Shown here piece after piece: positions 35,597 to 44,011 of a stretch of 64,000 bases of DNA. Each line of letters opens with the position of its first letter. The stretch's first letter is position 1. Origin of the DNA: Proteobacteria bacterium UBA981 (lineage in GTDB: Bacteria > Pseudomonadota > Gammaproteobacteria > Ga0077536); NCBI GenBank assembly GCA_002292285.1, contig DBBP01000012.1:62001-126000 (forward strand), given 5' to 3'. The position numbers were made by a program, and so were the translations under genes. The notes under the pieces were generated by a model. That model saw only the letters and a program-made list of their open reading frames with translations. It had not been told where the DNA came from and made no database searches.

Positions 35597-36523
35597 ATGA
35601 GTACCAAAAACATCAGTAAGCTAAAAATCGATTTTATGGGGCTGAGCCGGGCGGCCCTCGCGGTTTCTGTGCTGCTGGTTGGCATATCGATATTTTCACT
35701 GTCTACCCGTGGGCTGAATGTTGGCATTGATTTCAGCGGGGGAACTTTAGTTGAGTTGGGCTTTGCCGAGCCTGCAGAACTGGGTGCCATCAGAGACGTC
35801 CTCGGTGGCTCAGAATTCGATGGTGCCAGCGTACAAAACTTCGGCTCGGTCCACGAAGTTCTCGTCCGCCTGCCGCCATCAGAAGAAGCAAGCACGGCTG
35901 ATTTGAGCGGCCGAATATTGTCGTTGTTGCCGGATGCCGAAATGCGCCGGATTGAATTCGTCGGACCGCAAATTGGCGAAGAACTTACCGAAGATGGTTT
36001 GCTAGCGCTGCTCTACGCCTTCGGCGGCATTCTGCTTTATGTCACGCTGCGCTTCACACTGAAATTTTCCATAGGTGCGGTGGTCGCGACCATTCATGAT
36101 GCCGTCATCACACTCGGCTTTTTTTCGGTCACCGGAGCTGAGTTCGACCTTACCGTGCTCGCCGCGATCCTGGCGGTTATCGGCTATTCGTTGAACGACA
36201 CCATTGTCGTATTTGATCGAGTTCGCGAAAACTTTCGCCGTTTTCGCAAGGATGGGCCGCGCGAAGTGATCAATACTTCGCTCAACCAAACTTTGTCCAG
36301 AACCCTTGTGACCTCCGGGACGACGTTAATTGTTGTTCTTGCTTTGTTCATTCTGGGCGGCGAATTAATCCATGGCTTTGCGACCGCTTTGATCATCGGG
36401 ATCGCCATCGGCACTTATTCGTCCATTTATGTCGCAAGCACCATGCTGTTGTTGTTGGGCGTAAACAAGGTCGATTTGATGCCTGTCGCCAAAGAGGGCG
36501 AGGCGCTCGATGATCGCCCTTGA
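35597..36523 (+). CDS. secF: Protein translocase subunit SecF
   Basis: SecF is the partner of SecD. The 308-residue protein has an N-terminal helix, then the periplasmic 'GLNVGIDFSGGTLVELGF'. Five C-terminal helices include 'VIGYSLNDTIVVFDRVREN', the functional equivalent of SecD's Asp-bearing helix. 'LNQTLSRTLVTSGTTL' is also diagnostic. It starts 14 nt after secD. The length equals the family norm (~310-320). It is probably the last gene of the queA-tgt-yajC-secDF operon. Confidence 0.98.
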   Translation: MSTKNISKLKIDFMGLSRAALAVSVLLVGISIFSLSTRGLNVGIDFSGGTLVELGFAEPAELGAIRDVLGGSEFDGASVQNFGSVHEVLVRLPPSEEASTADLSGRILSLLPDAEMRRIEFVGPQIGEELTEDGLLALLYAFGGILLYVTLRFTLKFSIGAVVATIHDAVITLGFFSVTGAEFDLTVLAAILAVIGYSLNDTIVVFDRVRENFRRFRKDGPREVINTSLNQTLSRTLVTSGTTLIVVLALFILGGELIHGFATALIIGIAIGTYSSIYVASTMLLLLGVNKVDLMPVAKEGEALDDRP

Positions 36524-36558
36524 GCCGGATGTACGCCGCTAGCATTTAGTGCAGCGTT

Positions 36559-37677
36559 GTGGAAATTCTCGTAGACCGAGAGATCCATCGTTCTGAGGCA
36601 GCTTTTGCGCCATTCGGGCATACCCGTGTATTCGACGGCCGAAACCTGACGCGAGCGAGCCTTGGTGCAGCGGAAATCTTGTTAGTCAGATCCGTAACGC
36701 GGGTTGATGAGGCGCTGTTGGGTGGCAGCGCCGTGCGTTTCGTTGGCACCGCGACCTCCGGTATAGAACACGTTGATACCGATTACCTGCGCAATTCGAA
36801 TATTCAGTTCGCCGACGCAGGCGGCTGCAATGCCCGTGCGGTAGCCGAATACGTCATATGCTGCATCTATGCTTTCGCTGCCATTCACCGGCGCGCTGTG
36901 CACGAATTAACTGTCGGCGTGGTTGGTTATGGTCACGTGGGCAGTGCGTTGGTGCGGTGCCTGGCTCGGCTCAACATTCGATGCAAAATTCACGACCCGC
37001 TAGTAGACCAGCGCCAGGATGGGCCCTCGCTGGGGTCCCTTGAGGAAATACTCGCGTGCGATGTGGTTACTCTCCATGTACCGCTCACCCAAAACGTTCC
37101 CTTTGCGACGCGGCACTTAATCGACCAGCCGAAGCTCGCGTTGCTGCGAAATTCGGCGTTGCTGATCAACGCCGCGCGGGGGGGAGTAGTAGATGAGGAC
37201 GCGCTTTGTCGGCACATATCGGTATGTCCGCAGACCTATGTTGCGCTTGACTGCTGGGACGGCGAGCCCAGCCCGCAACCCGCCATGATTGAGAAAGCGT
37301 GGCGAGCCACCCCGCATATCGCCGGGCACACGTTCGAAGCACGGCGTAATGCGTGCGCCGAGCTACGCCGTCAACTCGCCGATTTTCTGAATATCTCCCG
37401 CCCGGATACGCCGTTGGAAATGCCGCCACGTATTGATGTGGATCGCGGAACGCTTTCTGAGGTGGCCGAAATTCTCGCTCTGGTTAGTCCCTGGCATCAC
37501 GATCCGCGCGCCATGCTCGCATTGCGACACGCTGGAAAATCTCAGCGAGCTGCCGATTTCGACGCTTTACGGCGCCGCTTCGGCGGCCGCCGGGAATTTT
37601 CTGGCTACGTCGTTGCGCGCGCCGGATTGGACCACGATACTGTGGCCCAACTGGATGCCCTTGGATTCGCCGCCTGA
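36559..37677 (+). CDS. pdxB: Erythronate-4-phosphate dehydrogenase
   Basis: PdxB oxidises 4-phosphoerythronate with NAD in the DXP-dependent pathway of pyridoxal phosphate synthesis. The 372-residue protein is a D-2-hydroxyacid dehydrogenase. It has 'FVGTATSGIEHVD', the NAD-binding 'VGVVGYGHVGSALV', 'LINAARGGVVDEDAL' with the active-site Arg, and 'TPHIAGHTFEAR' with the catalytic His. A C-terminal dimerisation domain typical of PdxB is present. The GTG at 36559 gives 'MEILVDREI', matching the family start. It sits 35 nt after secF and may be co-transcribed. Confidence 0.96.
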   Translation: MEILVDREIHRSEAAFAPFGHTRVFDGRNLTRASLGAAEILLVRSVTRVDEALLGGSAVRFVGTATSGIEHVDTDYLRNSNIQFADAGGCNARAVAEYVICCIYAFAAIHRRAVHELTVGVVGYGHVGSALVRCLARLNIRCKIHDPLVDQRQDGPSLGSLEEILACDVVTLHVPLTQNVPFATRHLIDQPKLALLRNSALLINAARGGVVDEDALCRHISVCPQTYVALDCWDGEPSPQPAMIEKAWRATPHIAGHTFEARRNACAELRRQLADFLNISRPDTPLEMPPRIDVDRGTLSEVAEILALVSPWHHDPRAMLALRHAGKSQRAADFDALRRRFGGRREFSGYVVARAGLDHDTVAQLDALGFAA

Positions 37678-37720
37678 TGTGGACATCCTGAATGACACTT
37701 AGGTCCCGATTCGCCGCGCC

Positions 37721-38914
37721 ATGAAACAACCTATCATCGGAACGCCACTCACTCAAAACGCTACCCGCGTGCTCTTGCTAGGCGCCGGTGAGCTGGGTAA
37801 AGAAGTCGCTATCGAGGCCATGCGCTTAGGTCTGGAAGTTGTTGCCGTGGACCGCTATGCGGACGCGCCTGCGATGCAAGTTGCCCATCGCGCTCACGTC
37901 ATTGATATGCTCGACGCGACCCAGTTGCGCGCGGTTATTCGTGACGAAAACCCGGCCTTCGTCGTGCCTGAGGTCGAAGCCATCGCAACCGACACGCTCG
38001 TCGCGCTAGAGGCGGAGGGTGTCAAGGTTGTGCCAACCGCGAGTGCGACGCGTTTGACGATGGATCGCGAAGGTATTCGCCGACTCGCAGGAGAAACCTT
38101 GCAGTTGCCGACGTCACCCTATCTGTTTGCTTCGACTGAATCCGAATGCCTGGCGGCGATTGAGAAGATCGGTCAACCGTGCGTCGTTAAACCGGTCATG
38201 AGTTCATCCGGAAAGGGGCAGATCAATGTTCGCACCGCCGCGGACGCGCGCCGCGCATGGCGCTTTGCCGTAGGTGGCGGACGGGCTGCGCGGGAGCGGG
38301 TTATTGTCGAAGGGTTCGTTGAATTCGACTACGAAATTACTCTCTTGACGGTCCGTCATGCCGCGGGAACCGGGTTTTGCGCGCCAATCGGCCATCTACA
38401 GGTTGATGGCGACTATCGAGAATCGTGGCAGCCGCAACCGATGAGCGACATCGCCCATGAGCGGGCTCGCGAAATTGCGCGAAAAATAACTGACGCGTTG
38501 GGTGGTACCGGACTGTTTGGCGTCGAGTTTTTTGTGAAAGGGGATGAGGTTTGGTTCAGCGAGGTTTCGCCGCGGCCACACGATACGGGCATGGTCACAC
38601 TGATATCACAGCCGCTGTCCGAGTTCGCACTGCACATTCGGGCGATATTGGGCGCCGAAATCCAAGAGATTGAAGATCTCGGCCCGTCGGCGAGCTGCGC
38701 GCTATTGGGTGCCGGAACAGGACGCAATATAGACTACGGCGGTCTGAAAGAGGCGCTTTCTTTGCCGCAGGTCGACGTCAGAATTTTTGGTAAGCCTGAA
38801 ATCAATGGCAAACGTCGCCTCGGCGTGACACTGGCGCGCGGCGCGTCGGTTGACATTGCCCGTGAGCGCGCCCGTTACGCGGCCGAGCTGATCAGCATAA
38901 ACGTCAATGAGTAG
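37721..38914 (+). CDS. purT: Formate-dependent phosphoribosylglycinamide formyltransferase
   Basis: PurT adds a formyl group to GAR using formate and ATP, an alternative to PurN in purine synthesis. The 397-residue ATP-grasp protein has the N-terminal 'LLLGAGELGKEVAIEAMRLG', 'VPEVEAIATDTLVALE', and the nucleotide loop 'VMSSSGKGQ'. The metal/ATP site is 'FGVEFFVKGDEVWFSEVSPR', followed by 'PHDTGMVTL'. It has the full expected length. The start is an ATG at 37721. It is flanked by pdxB and gloA on the same strand. Confidence 0.98.
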   Translation: MKQPIIGTPLTQNATRVLLLGAGELGKEVAIEAMRLGLEVVAVDRYADAPAMQVAHRAHVIDMLDATQLRAVIRDENPAFVVPEVEAIATDTLVALEAEGVKVVPTASATRLTMDREGIRRLAGETLQLPTSPYLFASTESECLAAIEKIGQPCVVKPVMSSSGKGQINVRTAADARRAWRFAVGGGRAARERVIVEGFVEFDYEITLLTVRHAAGTGFCAPIGHLQVDGDYRESWQPQPMSDIAHERAREIARKITDALGGTGLFGVEFFVKGDEVWFSEVSPRPHDTGMVTLISQPLSEFALHIRAILGAEIQEIEDLGPSASCALLGAGTGRNIDYGGLKEALSLPQVDVRIFGKPEINGKRRLGVTLARGASVDIARERARYAAELISINVNE

Positions 38915-38959
38915 CGCCGTGGCGCACAACTTCCCACGCATGTTAAGGAGAATTATACG

Positions 38960-39346
38960 ATGCGAATGATGCACACCATGCTGCGAGTCACCGACCTGGA
39001 GGCCTCGTTGTCGTTCTATTGCGAAGTGCTGGGGATGACAATACTGCGGCGCGCCGATTTTGAAAGTGGTCGCTTTACGCTGGCATTTGTCGGCTACGGC
39101 GAGGAGGGCAGCAACACGGTCCTCGAGTTGACGCACAACTGGGACACCACTGATTACGAACTTGGCGATGCCTATGGTCATATCGCGTTGGGTGTCGCAG
39201 ATGTTTATAAGGCCTGCGATGAGGTGCGTGCGCGTGGTGGTAACGTGGTCCGCGATGCCGGCCCGATGAAAGGCGGCACGCGAGTAATCGCATTCGTGGA
39301 GGACCCGGACGGATACAAGGTCGAATTGGTGGAAGACCACACTTGA
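38960..39346 (+). CDS. gloA: Lactoylglutathione lyase (glyoxalase I)
   Basis: GloA converts the hemithioacetal of methylglyoxal and glutathione to S-lactoylglutathione. The 128-residue protein begins 'MRMMHTMLRVTDLEASL'. The metal ligands are His5, the Glu in 'VLELTHNW', the His in 'YGHIALGV' and the Glu in 'YKVELVED'. The GHIALGV and 'EDPDGYKVELV' motifs are those of the Ni/Co-dependent bacterial form. A strong AAGGAG lies ahead of the ATG. It fits functionally with gshA at the other end of the window. A strong hairpin follows the gene. Confidence 0.98.
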   Translation: MRMMHTMLRVTDLEASLSFYCEVLGMTILRRADFESGRFTLAFVGYGEEGSNTVLELTHNWDTTDYELGDAYGHIALGVADVYKACDEVRARGGNVVRDAGPMKGGTRVIAFVEDPDGYKVELVEDHT

Positions 39347-39348
39347 GG

Positions 39349-39390
39349 TGGTCGGCCGACAGGTGCCGTAAGACACCTGTCGGCCGACCA
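39349..39390. terminator. 17-bp perfect inverted repeat after gloA
   Basis: Arms of 17 nt (core GGTCGGCCGACAGGTG and its exact complement) are separated by an 8-nt loop CCGTAAGA, starting 3 nt after the gloA stop. The hairpin would be very stable, but no T-run follows. It is either a terminator variant, an mRNA 3' protector, or a scar of a small palindromic element. Confidence 0.6.
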
Positions 39391-39566
39391 ATCGAGTAGT
39401 ACTTTGTGCTACATTAACGCCGCTGTAGGTCGTCTGACCGCAGGGCTTCAGGTTCCACAGCCAATCGCTATTTCGACTAGAAATTAGTTGTTGCGACGCC
39501 GGTCTCGCGCATTGTGACGAAGGATGTGCCGGGAGCCGGAATAACCGCGCCACGAGGGTGACCATA

Positions 39567-40175
39567 ATGAAACGTTTCGTTGGAGTTTCACTTGCATTGC
39601 TGCTGGCGTTCAACGTCGGTTCCGCGAACGCTATTGATGATGCTTCCGTCATCGTCCAAACGACCACGGACAAGGTTTTGTCCCGAATCAAGAATGAGAA
39701 AGAGGCCTTACAGGCCGACCCTGCCAAAATGTTCAGCTTGGTGTCAGAGCTGATCTTCCCGCATTTCGATTTCGCAATCATGTCGCAATGGGTGCTTGGT
39801 CAGCACTGGGGGAACTCCAGCGAGGCGACCCGCGGTGCTTTCGTAGACCAATTCCGCAAGCTGTTGGTCCGTACCTATGCAACGGCACTGCTCGAATTTT
39901 CAGATCAGGCGATCACATACCCTCCGGTCGAGCAAAAGGGTACTGGCAAGACGGCAATTGTTAAGCAAGAGATTTCTCAACCTGGCAGTGAGTCAATACC
40001 GATCGTTTATCGCCTCCATAATAAAAGTGGCGAGTGGAAGGTGTTCGACGTTTCGGTCGACGGAGTCAGCTTGGTGAAAACTTATCGCGCGTCATTTGGC
40101 TCGATGATTGATGACGGCGGACTGGATGACCTGATCGCCTCGCTAGATAGCAAGAACAAGAAATACGGCAACTAA
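39567..40175 (+). CDS. mlaC: Phospholipid transport periplasmic protein MlaC
   Basis: MlaC carries phospholipids across the periplasm between the outer membrane MlaA complex and the inner membrane MlaFEDB transporter. The 202-residue protein has a signal peptide ending 'FNVGSANA'. It shows the family pattern 'LVSELIFPHFDFAIMSQWVL' and 'VDQFRKLLVRTYATALLEF', then 'WKVFDVSVDGVSLVKTYR'. The ATG at 39567 has GAGG upstream. Unusually, mlaF, mlaE and mlaD do not precede it and mlaB does not follow; the next genes are ibaG and murA as expected. Confidence 0.95.
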   Translation: MKRFVGVSLALLLAFNVGSANAIDDASVIVQTTTDKVLSRIKNEKEALQADPAKMFSLVSELIFPHFDFAIMSQWVLGQHWGNSSEATRGAFVDQFRKLLVRTYATALLEFSDQAITYPPVEQKGTGKTAIVKQEISQPGSESIPIVYRLHNKSGEWKVFDVSVDGVSLVKTYRASFGSMIDDGGLDDLIASLDSKNKKYGN

Positions 40176-40294
40176 CCCGCTGCCTTCAGTACGCCACGGC
40201 GATACATTGTCCCGGACGGCCTGCGCCAGCTGGCTTTGCCAGCGCTTAGAAGCGCACTGTCTCAACCACCGATTAAACCGACCCGGCCATCAAC

Positions 40295-40546
40295 ATGACC
40301 CCAAGTGAAATTAAAGAAATGATCGAAACCGGGATTACGGGCGCTGAAGCGCACGTCGATGGTGATGGCTCGCATTTCGTTGCGCGCGTAATCAGCGACG
40401 ATTTCTCCGGAATTCCGATGATCAAACAGCATAAGATGGTCTACTCGGCGCTCGGTGACAGTATGGAAAGTGCTATTCATGCGCTTTCTATTCAAACCTA
40501 CACCAAGGAGGCCTGGGAAAAGGCGCGCAAGTTTCAAGCGCTTTGA
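40295..40546 (+). CDS. ibaG: BolA-family protein IbaG
   Basis: An 83-residue class II KH-fold protein of the BolA/IbaG type with 'EIKEMIETGITGAEAHVDGD', the conserved 'GSHFVARVISDDFSG' and 'RHK/KQHKMVYSALG' segment, and the C-terminal 'ESAIHALSIQTYT'. The invariant His of the family is present. Known IbaG/BolA proteins work with monothiol glutaredoxins in Fe-S handling and, in E. coli, in acid response. It sits between mlaC and murA, its standard location. It starts with an ATG at 40295 and ends 13 nt before murA. Confidence 0.95.
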   Translation: MTPSEIKEMIETGITGAEAHVDGDGSHFVARVISDDFSGIPMIKQHKMVYSALGDSMESAIHALSIQTYTKEAWEKARKFQAL

Positions 40547-40559
40547 AGCGCGAGACAAC

Positions 40560-41819
40560 ATGGATAAGTTAATCATCCAGGGCGGCATCCCGCTCCGGGG
40601 CGAGATTCGCATTTCGGGCGCCAAAAACGCAGCCCTCCCGATTTTAGCCGCGACGCTGTTGGCAGACGGGCCAGTCACAATTGGTAACGTACCGCATCTG
40701 CACGACATCACAACGACGATGGAATTACTCGGTCGCATGGGGCTCACGCTCACGGTCGATGAGCGCATGAACATCGAGGTCGATAGCGGCACAATCAACG
40801 AATTTTTCGCGCCCTACGAGCTGGTGAAAACCATGCGCGCTTCTATTCTTGTGTTGGGTCCGCTATTGGCACGTTTCGGAGTTGCTGATGTCTCGCTGCC
40901 AGGCGGGTGCGCGATTGGGTCCAGACCGGTAAATCTCCACCTCGAAGGATTAGCCGCGATGGGCGCCGATTTAAGTGTAGAGAATGGCTACATTCGGGCT
41001 AAGGCGAAGCGCTTGAAAGGCGTCGAACTCGATCTCGATATCGTCACCGTTACTGGTACAGAAAATTTACTGATGGCTGCGACTCTGGCAAGCGGTGTGA
41101 CCGTAATTCGAAATGCGGCGCGCGAACCGGAAGTCGTCGATCTTGCTCGATGCCTGACGAGTATGGGCGCTAATATTGAGGGTGCCGGCACCGATACTAT
41201 CCGTATTGAGGGAGTCGATTCGTTGCACGGCACGAATTACGACATCTTGCCGGACAGAATTGAAACGGGTACTTATCTGACCGCAGCAGCCATGACTGGC
41301 GGCCACGTGAAACTCAAAAACACACGTCCCGAATTATTGGATTCGGTATTGTCAAAGCTCTCGGAAGCGGGCGCGGGAATCCAGCACGGCGAAGATTGGA
41401 TAGATCTCGATATGGAAGATCGGGAACTCCAGGCGGTAGATATCTGCACATCGCCCTATCCAGGTTTCCCCACAGACATGCAGGCACAGTTCACAGCGCT
41501 GAATTGCGTTGCGCGCGGCGAGGGCAAGATTACGGAATCCGTATTCGAGAATCGCTTTATGCACGTTCTCGAACTGCAACGCATGGGCGCGCAGATCAAG
41601 CTGGACGGTAATACCGCGATTACAAATGGGGTAGAACGTTTAACCAGCGCACCGCTGATGGCAACAGATTTGCGCGCATCGGCGAGTTTGGTGCTGGCTG
41701 GACTCGTCGCAGATGGATGTACGGAAGTCGATCGGATCTATCACATTGACCGTGGCTACGAGACAATAGAGGAGAAGCTCTCCAATTTAGGTGCACAAAT
41801 CAAGCGAGTGCCCGGCTAA
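40560..41819 (+). CDS. murA: UDP-N-acetylglucosamine 1-carboxyvinyltransferase
   Basis: MurA transfers enolpyruvate from PEP to UDP-GlcNAc, the first committed step of peptidoglycan synthesis. The 419-residue protein begins 'MDKLIIQGGIPLRGEIRISG', has 'AKNAALPILAATLL', and keeps the catalytic cysteine in 'LPGGCAIGSRP' (Cys117). That Cys is also the fosfomycin target, so no natural resistance substitution is evident. The C-terminal 'DLRASASLVLAGLVADG' is typical. The ATG at 40560 aligns with known starts; an upstream open frame overlapping ibaG is not part of the gene. Confidence 0.98.
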   Translation: MDKLIIQGGIPLRGEIRISGAKNAALPILAATLLADGPVTIGNVPHLHDITTTMELLGRMGLTLTVDERMNIEVDSGTINEFFAPYELVKTMRASILVLGPLLARFGVADVSLPGGCAIGSRPVNLHLEGLAAMGADLSVENGYIRAKAKRLKGVELDLDIVTVTGTENLLMAATLASGVTVIRNAAREPEVVDLARCLTSMGANIEGAGTDTIRIEGVDSLHGTNYDILPDRIETGTYLTAAAMTGGHVKLKNTRPELLDSVLSKLSEAGAGIQHGEDWIDLDMEDRELQAVDICTSPYPGFPTDMQAQFTALNCVARGEGKITESVFENRFMHVLELQRMGAQIKLDGNTAITNGVERLTSAPLMATDLRASASLVLAGLVADGCTEVDRIYHIDRGYETIEEKLSNLGAQIKRVPG

Positions 41820-41881
41820 AGCGAGGAGCCCCGGCGCCAGTGTTGGCAACGTGCACACTCGAACAGATTGCGATTGCGAAA

Positions 41882-42544
41882 ATGACTATCAAGACCGACA
41901 GCACTTCCAATGCAATCGTCATTGCGGTTTCTAAAGGGCGAATTTTCAAACAGGCGCTGCCGTTGCTGGCAAAGATCGGCATCGAACCATTGGATGACCC
42001 GGACAAGTCCCGCAAACTTGTGCTCTCGACTTCCGATCCCGAAGTCAATCTCCTGATCATCCGAGCGACTGATGTGCCGACCTACGTTGAGTACGGAGCA
42101 GCCCATCTCGGCATCGCTGGGAAAGACGTTCTCATGGAGTATGACGGGCGCGATTTTTACGAGCCCCTCGATTTGGGTATTGCCTGTTGCCGCCTCATGG
42201 TGGCCGGCGTAGACGGCGCCGACCAGATACCGTCGCGCCCTCGTATTGCAACCAAATATTCCCGTACAGCGCGTGATTATTTTGCCAGTCAGGGCATCCA
42301 GGCCGAGATCATCAAGCTGTACGGTTCTATGGAGTTGGCACCTTTAGTGGGTTTGGCTGATTGCATCGTCGATCTGGTCGATACCGGGAGCACGCTAAAG
42401 GCCAACGGTCTGGTTGCGCTGGAAACGATTTGCGAGATTAGTTCACGCTTAATTGTCAATAAGGCCGCGATGAAAACTCGGCATGCTCGTGTTAGCAGCA
42501 TCGTTTCGTCTCTGCGAAACGCCGTGGAAACGCGCGATGGCTAA
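41882..42544 (+). CDS. hisG: ATP phosphoribosyltransferase, short form
   Basis: HisG condenses ATP and PRPP, the first step of histidine synthesis. At 220 residues it is the short form, without the C-terminal regulatory domain, which requires a HisZ partner; no hisZ is in the window. Motifs seen are 'AVSKGRIFKQALPLL', 'DVPTYVEYGAAHLGIAGKD' and the PRPP loop 'VDLVDTGSTLKANGL'. The ATG at 41882 is preferred; the longer open frame upstream is unlike the family. It overlaps hisD by 8 nt. Confidence 0.96.
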   Translation: MTIKTDSTSNAIVIAVSKGRIFKQALPLLAKIGIEPLDDPDKSRKLVLSTSDPEVNLLIIRATDVPTYVEYGAAHLGIAGKDVLMEYDGRDFYEPLDLGIACCRLMVAGVDGADQIPSRPRIATKYSRTARDYFASQGIQAEIIKLYGSMELAPLVGLADCIVDLVDTGSTLKANGLVALETICEISSRLIVNKAAMKTRHARVSSIVSSLRNAVETRDG

Positions 42545-43838
42545 ACGGATCAGCCGCCTCGAATTCGGATCCCCTGAGTTCGACGCACAACTCGACGACC
42601 TGCTGACTTATAACGAACAGCACCAACCGCAGGTGCAGGACGTTGTGAGAGACATTGTGGAGCACGTTCGCCGGCAGGGCGATTCGGCCTTACTCGAGTA
42701 TACGAATCAGTTCGATCGACGAAACATCGACGACGCGACAGCGTTGGAAGTGTCCGATCTCGATACCTATCGCGGTCGAATCTCCGATGAACTCCGCGAG
42801 GCGCTCGAAAGCGCCGCGACGCGGGTTCGCAGCTATCACGAAAGGCAAAGAATCGAGTCGTGGGACTACACAGAATCCGACGGTACTGTGCTCGGGCAGC
42901 AAATCACCGCGCTTGAACGGGTTGGCGTATATGTGCCGGGCGGGAAGGCCGCTTATCCGTCGTCAGTACTTATGAACGTCATCCCGGCGAAAGTCGCCGG
43001 TGTCACAGAAGTCATCATGGTCGTTCCGGCTCCAGACAACCAACTCGACAACAGTGTTCTGGCTGCCGCTGCCATCGCCGGTGTGGACAAAGTGTTTACC
43101 GTCGGTGGCGCGCAGGCCGTGGCGGCGCTCGCCTATGGGACTGAAACGATTCCAGCCGTCGACAAGATTGTCGGTCCGGGCAACATCTACGTGGCCACCG
43201 CTAAGTCCATGGTGTTCGGTCGTGTCGGAATCGACATGATCGCCGGCCCGTCGGAGATACTCGTTATTTGCGATGGCAAAACAAACCCCGACTGGATCGC
43301 AATGGACTTGTTTTCGCAGGCCGAGCACGACGAGCAGGCCCAAGCCATTCTGATTTCCACTGACCGGGCGTTTATTAGCGAAGTAGAGGCGAGTATCGAG
43401 CGTTTGTTGCCCACCCTATCGCGGATTGATATCGTGACTGAGGCGCTCGAGACACGCGGGGCGTTGATCTCCGTCGAGACGGTGGACCAGGCCATCGCCA
43501 TTTCAAATCGGATCGCTCCTGAGCACCTCGAACTGTCGGTCGAAGAACCGCGCCGCTGGTTAAAGGACGTGAAGCACGCGGGTGCAATTTTCCTGGGTCG
43601 GTATACGGCTGAAGCTTTGGGTGATTATTGCGCGGGGCCAAACCACGTGCTGCCAACGTCGGGAACTGCAAGGTTCTCGTCGCCGTTGGGTGTTTACGAT
43701 TTTCAAAAACGCTCTTCGATTATCGAATGCTCTTCAACCGGCGCCTCAAAGCTTGGCCAACTCGCGCAGATATTGGCAACCGGAGAAGGTTTGGATGCTC
43801 ACGCTCGGTCCGCTGGGTTCCGTGTCCGCTCAGACTAG
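42537..43838 (+). CDS. hisD: Histidinol dehydrogenase
   Basis: HisD makes the last two oxidations of histidine synthesis. The 433-residue protein has 'VGVYVPGGKAAYPSSVLMN', 'VGGAQAVAALAYGT', 'VDKIVGPGNIYVATAK', 'AGPSEILVI', and the catalytic pair in 'QAEHDEQAQ' and 'NRIAPEHLEL'. It ends 'AGPNHVLPTSGTARFSSPL' and a short tail. The ATG at 42537 overlaps the hisG stop by 8 nt. In most gammaproteobacteria hisC follows; here it does not, so histidine genes are split. Confidence 0.98.
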   Translation: MAKRISRLEFGSPEFDAQLDDLLTYNEQHQPQVQDVVRDIVEHVRRQGDSALLEYTNQFDRRNIDDATALEVSDLDTYRGRISDELREALESAATRVRSYHERQRIESWDYTESDGTVLGQQITALERVGVYVPGGKAAYPSSVLMNVIPAKVAGVTEVIMVVPAPDNQLDNSVLAAAAIAGVDKVFTVGGAQAVAALAYGTETIPAVDKIVGPGNIYVATAKSMVFGRVGIDMIAGPSEILVICDGKTNPDWIAMDLFSQAEHDEQAQAILISTDRAFISEVEASIERLLPTLSRIDIVTEALETRGALISVETVDQAIAISNRIAPEHLELSVEEPRRWLKDVKHAGAIFLGRYTAEALGDYCAGPNHVLPTSGTARFSSPLGVYDFQKRSSIIECSSTGASKLGQLAQILATGEGLDAHARSAGFRVRSD

Positions 43839-43885
43839 GGAGCGGCTCAACTCGGAGCACCATCATCAACGTAATCGCATCAGAC

Positions 43886-43912
43886 TCGCTAATCGCGCGA
43901 GGTAATTAGCGA
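43886..43912. terminator. Possible bidirectional hairpin between hisD and degS
   Basis: TCGCTAAT and ATTAGCGA form an 8-bp stem with an 11-nt loop between the convergent hisD and degS genes. No T-run is seen on either side, so termination is uncertain. Confidence 0.35.
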
Positions 43913-44011
43913 TACTCAGTTCGTGAGCCTCCTTCCCAAAGTGATTGGCAAACCGGGCCTGCAGAGGGTTGCTGAGCATTCGCCTTGGTAGTTTGCCCGG
44001 CCCCCGGTTGA

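Noticed and set aside
38702..39781. 359-codon minus-strand ORF across purT, gloA and mlaC
   Set aside because: It is antisense to three well-supported genes and crosses a 17-bp hairpin; its translation has no recognisable motif.
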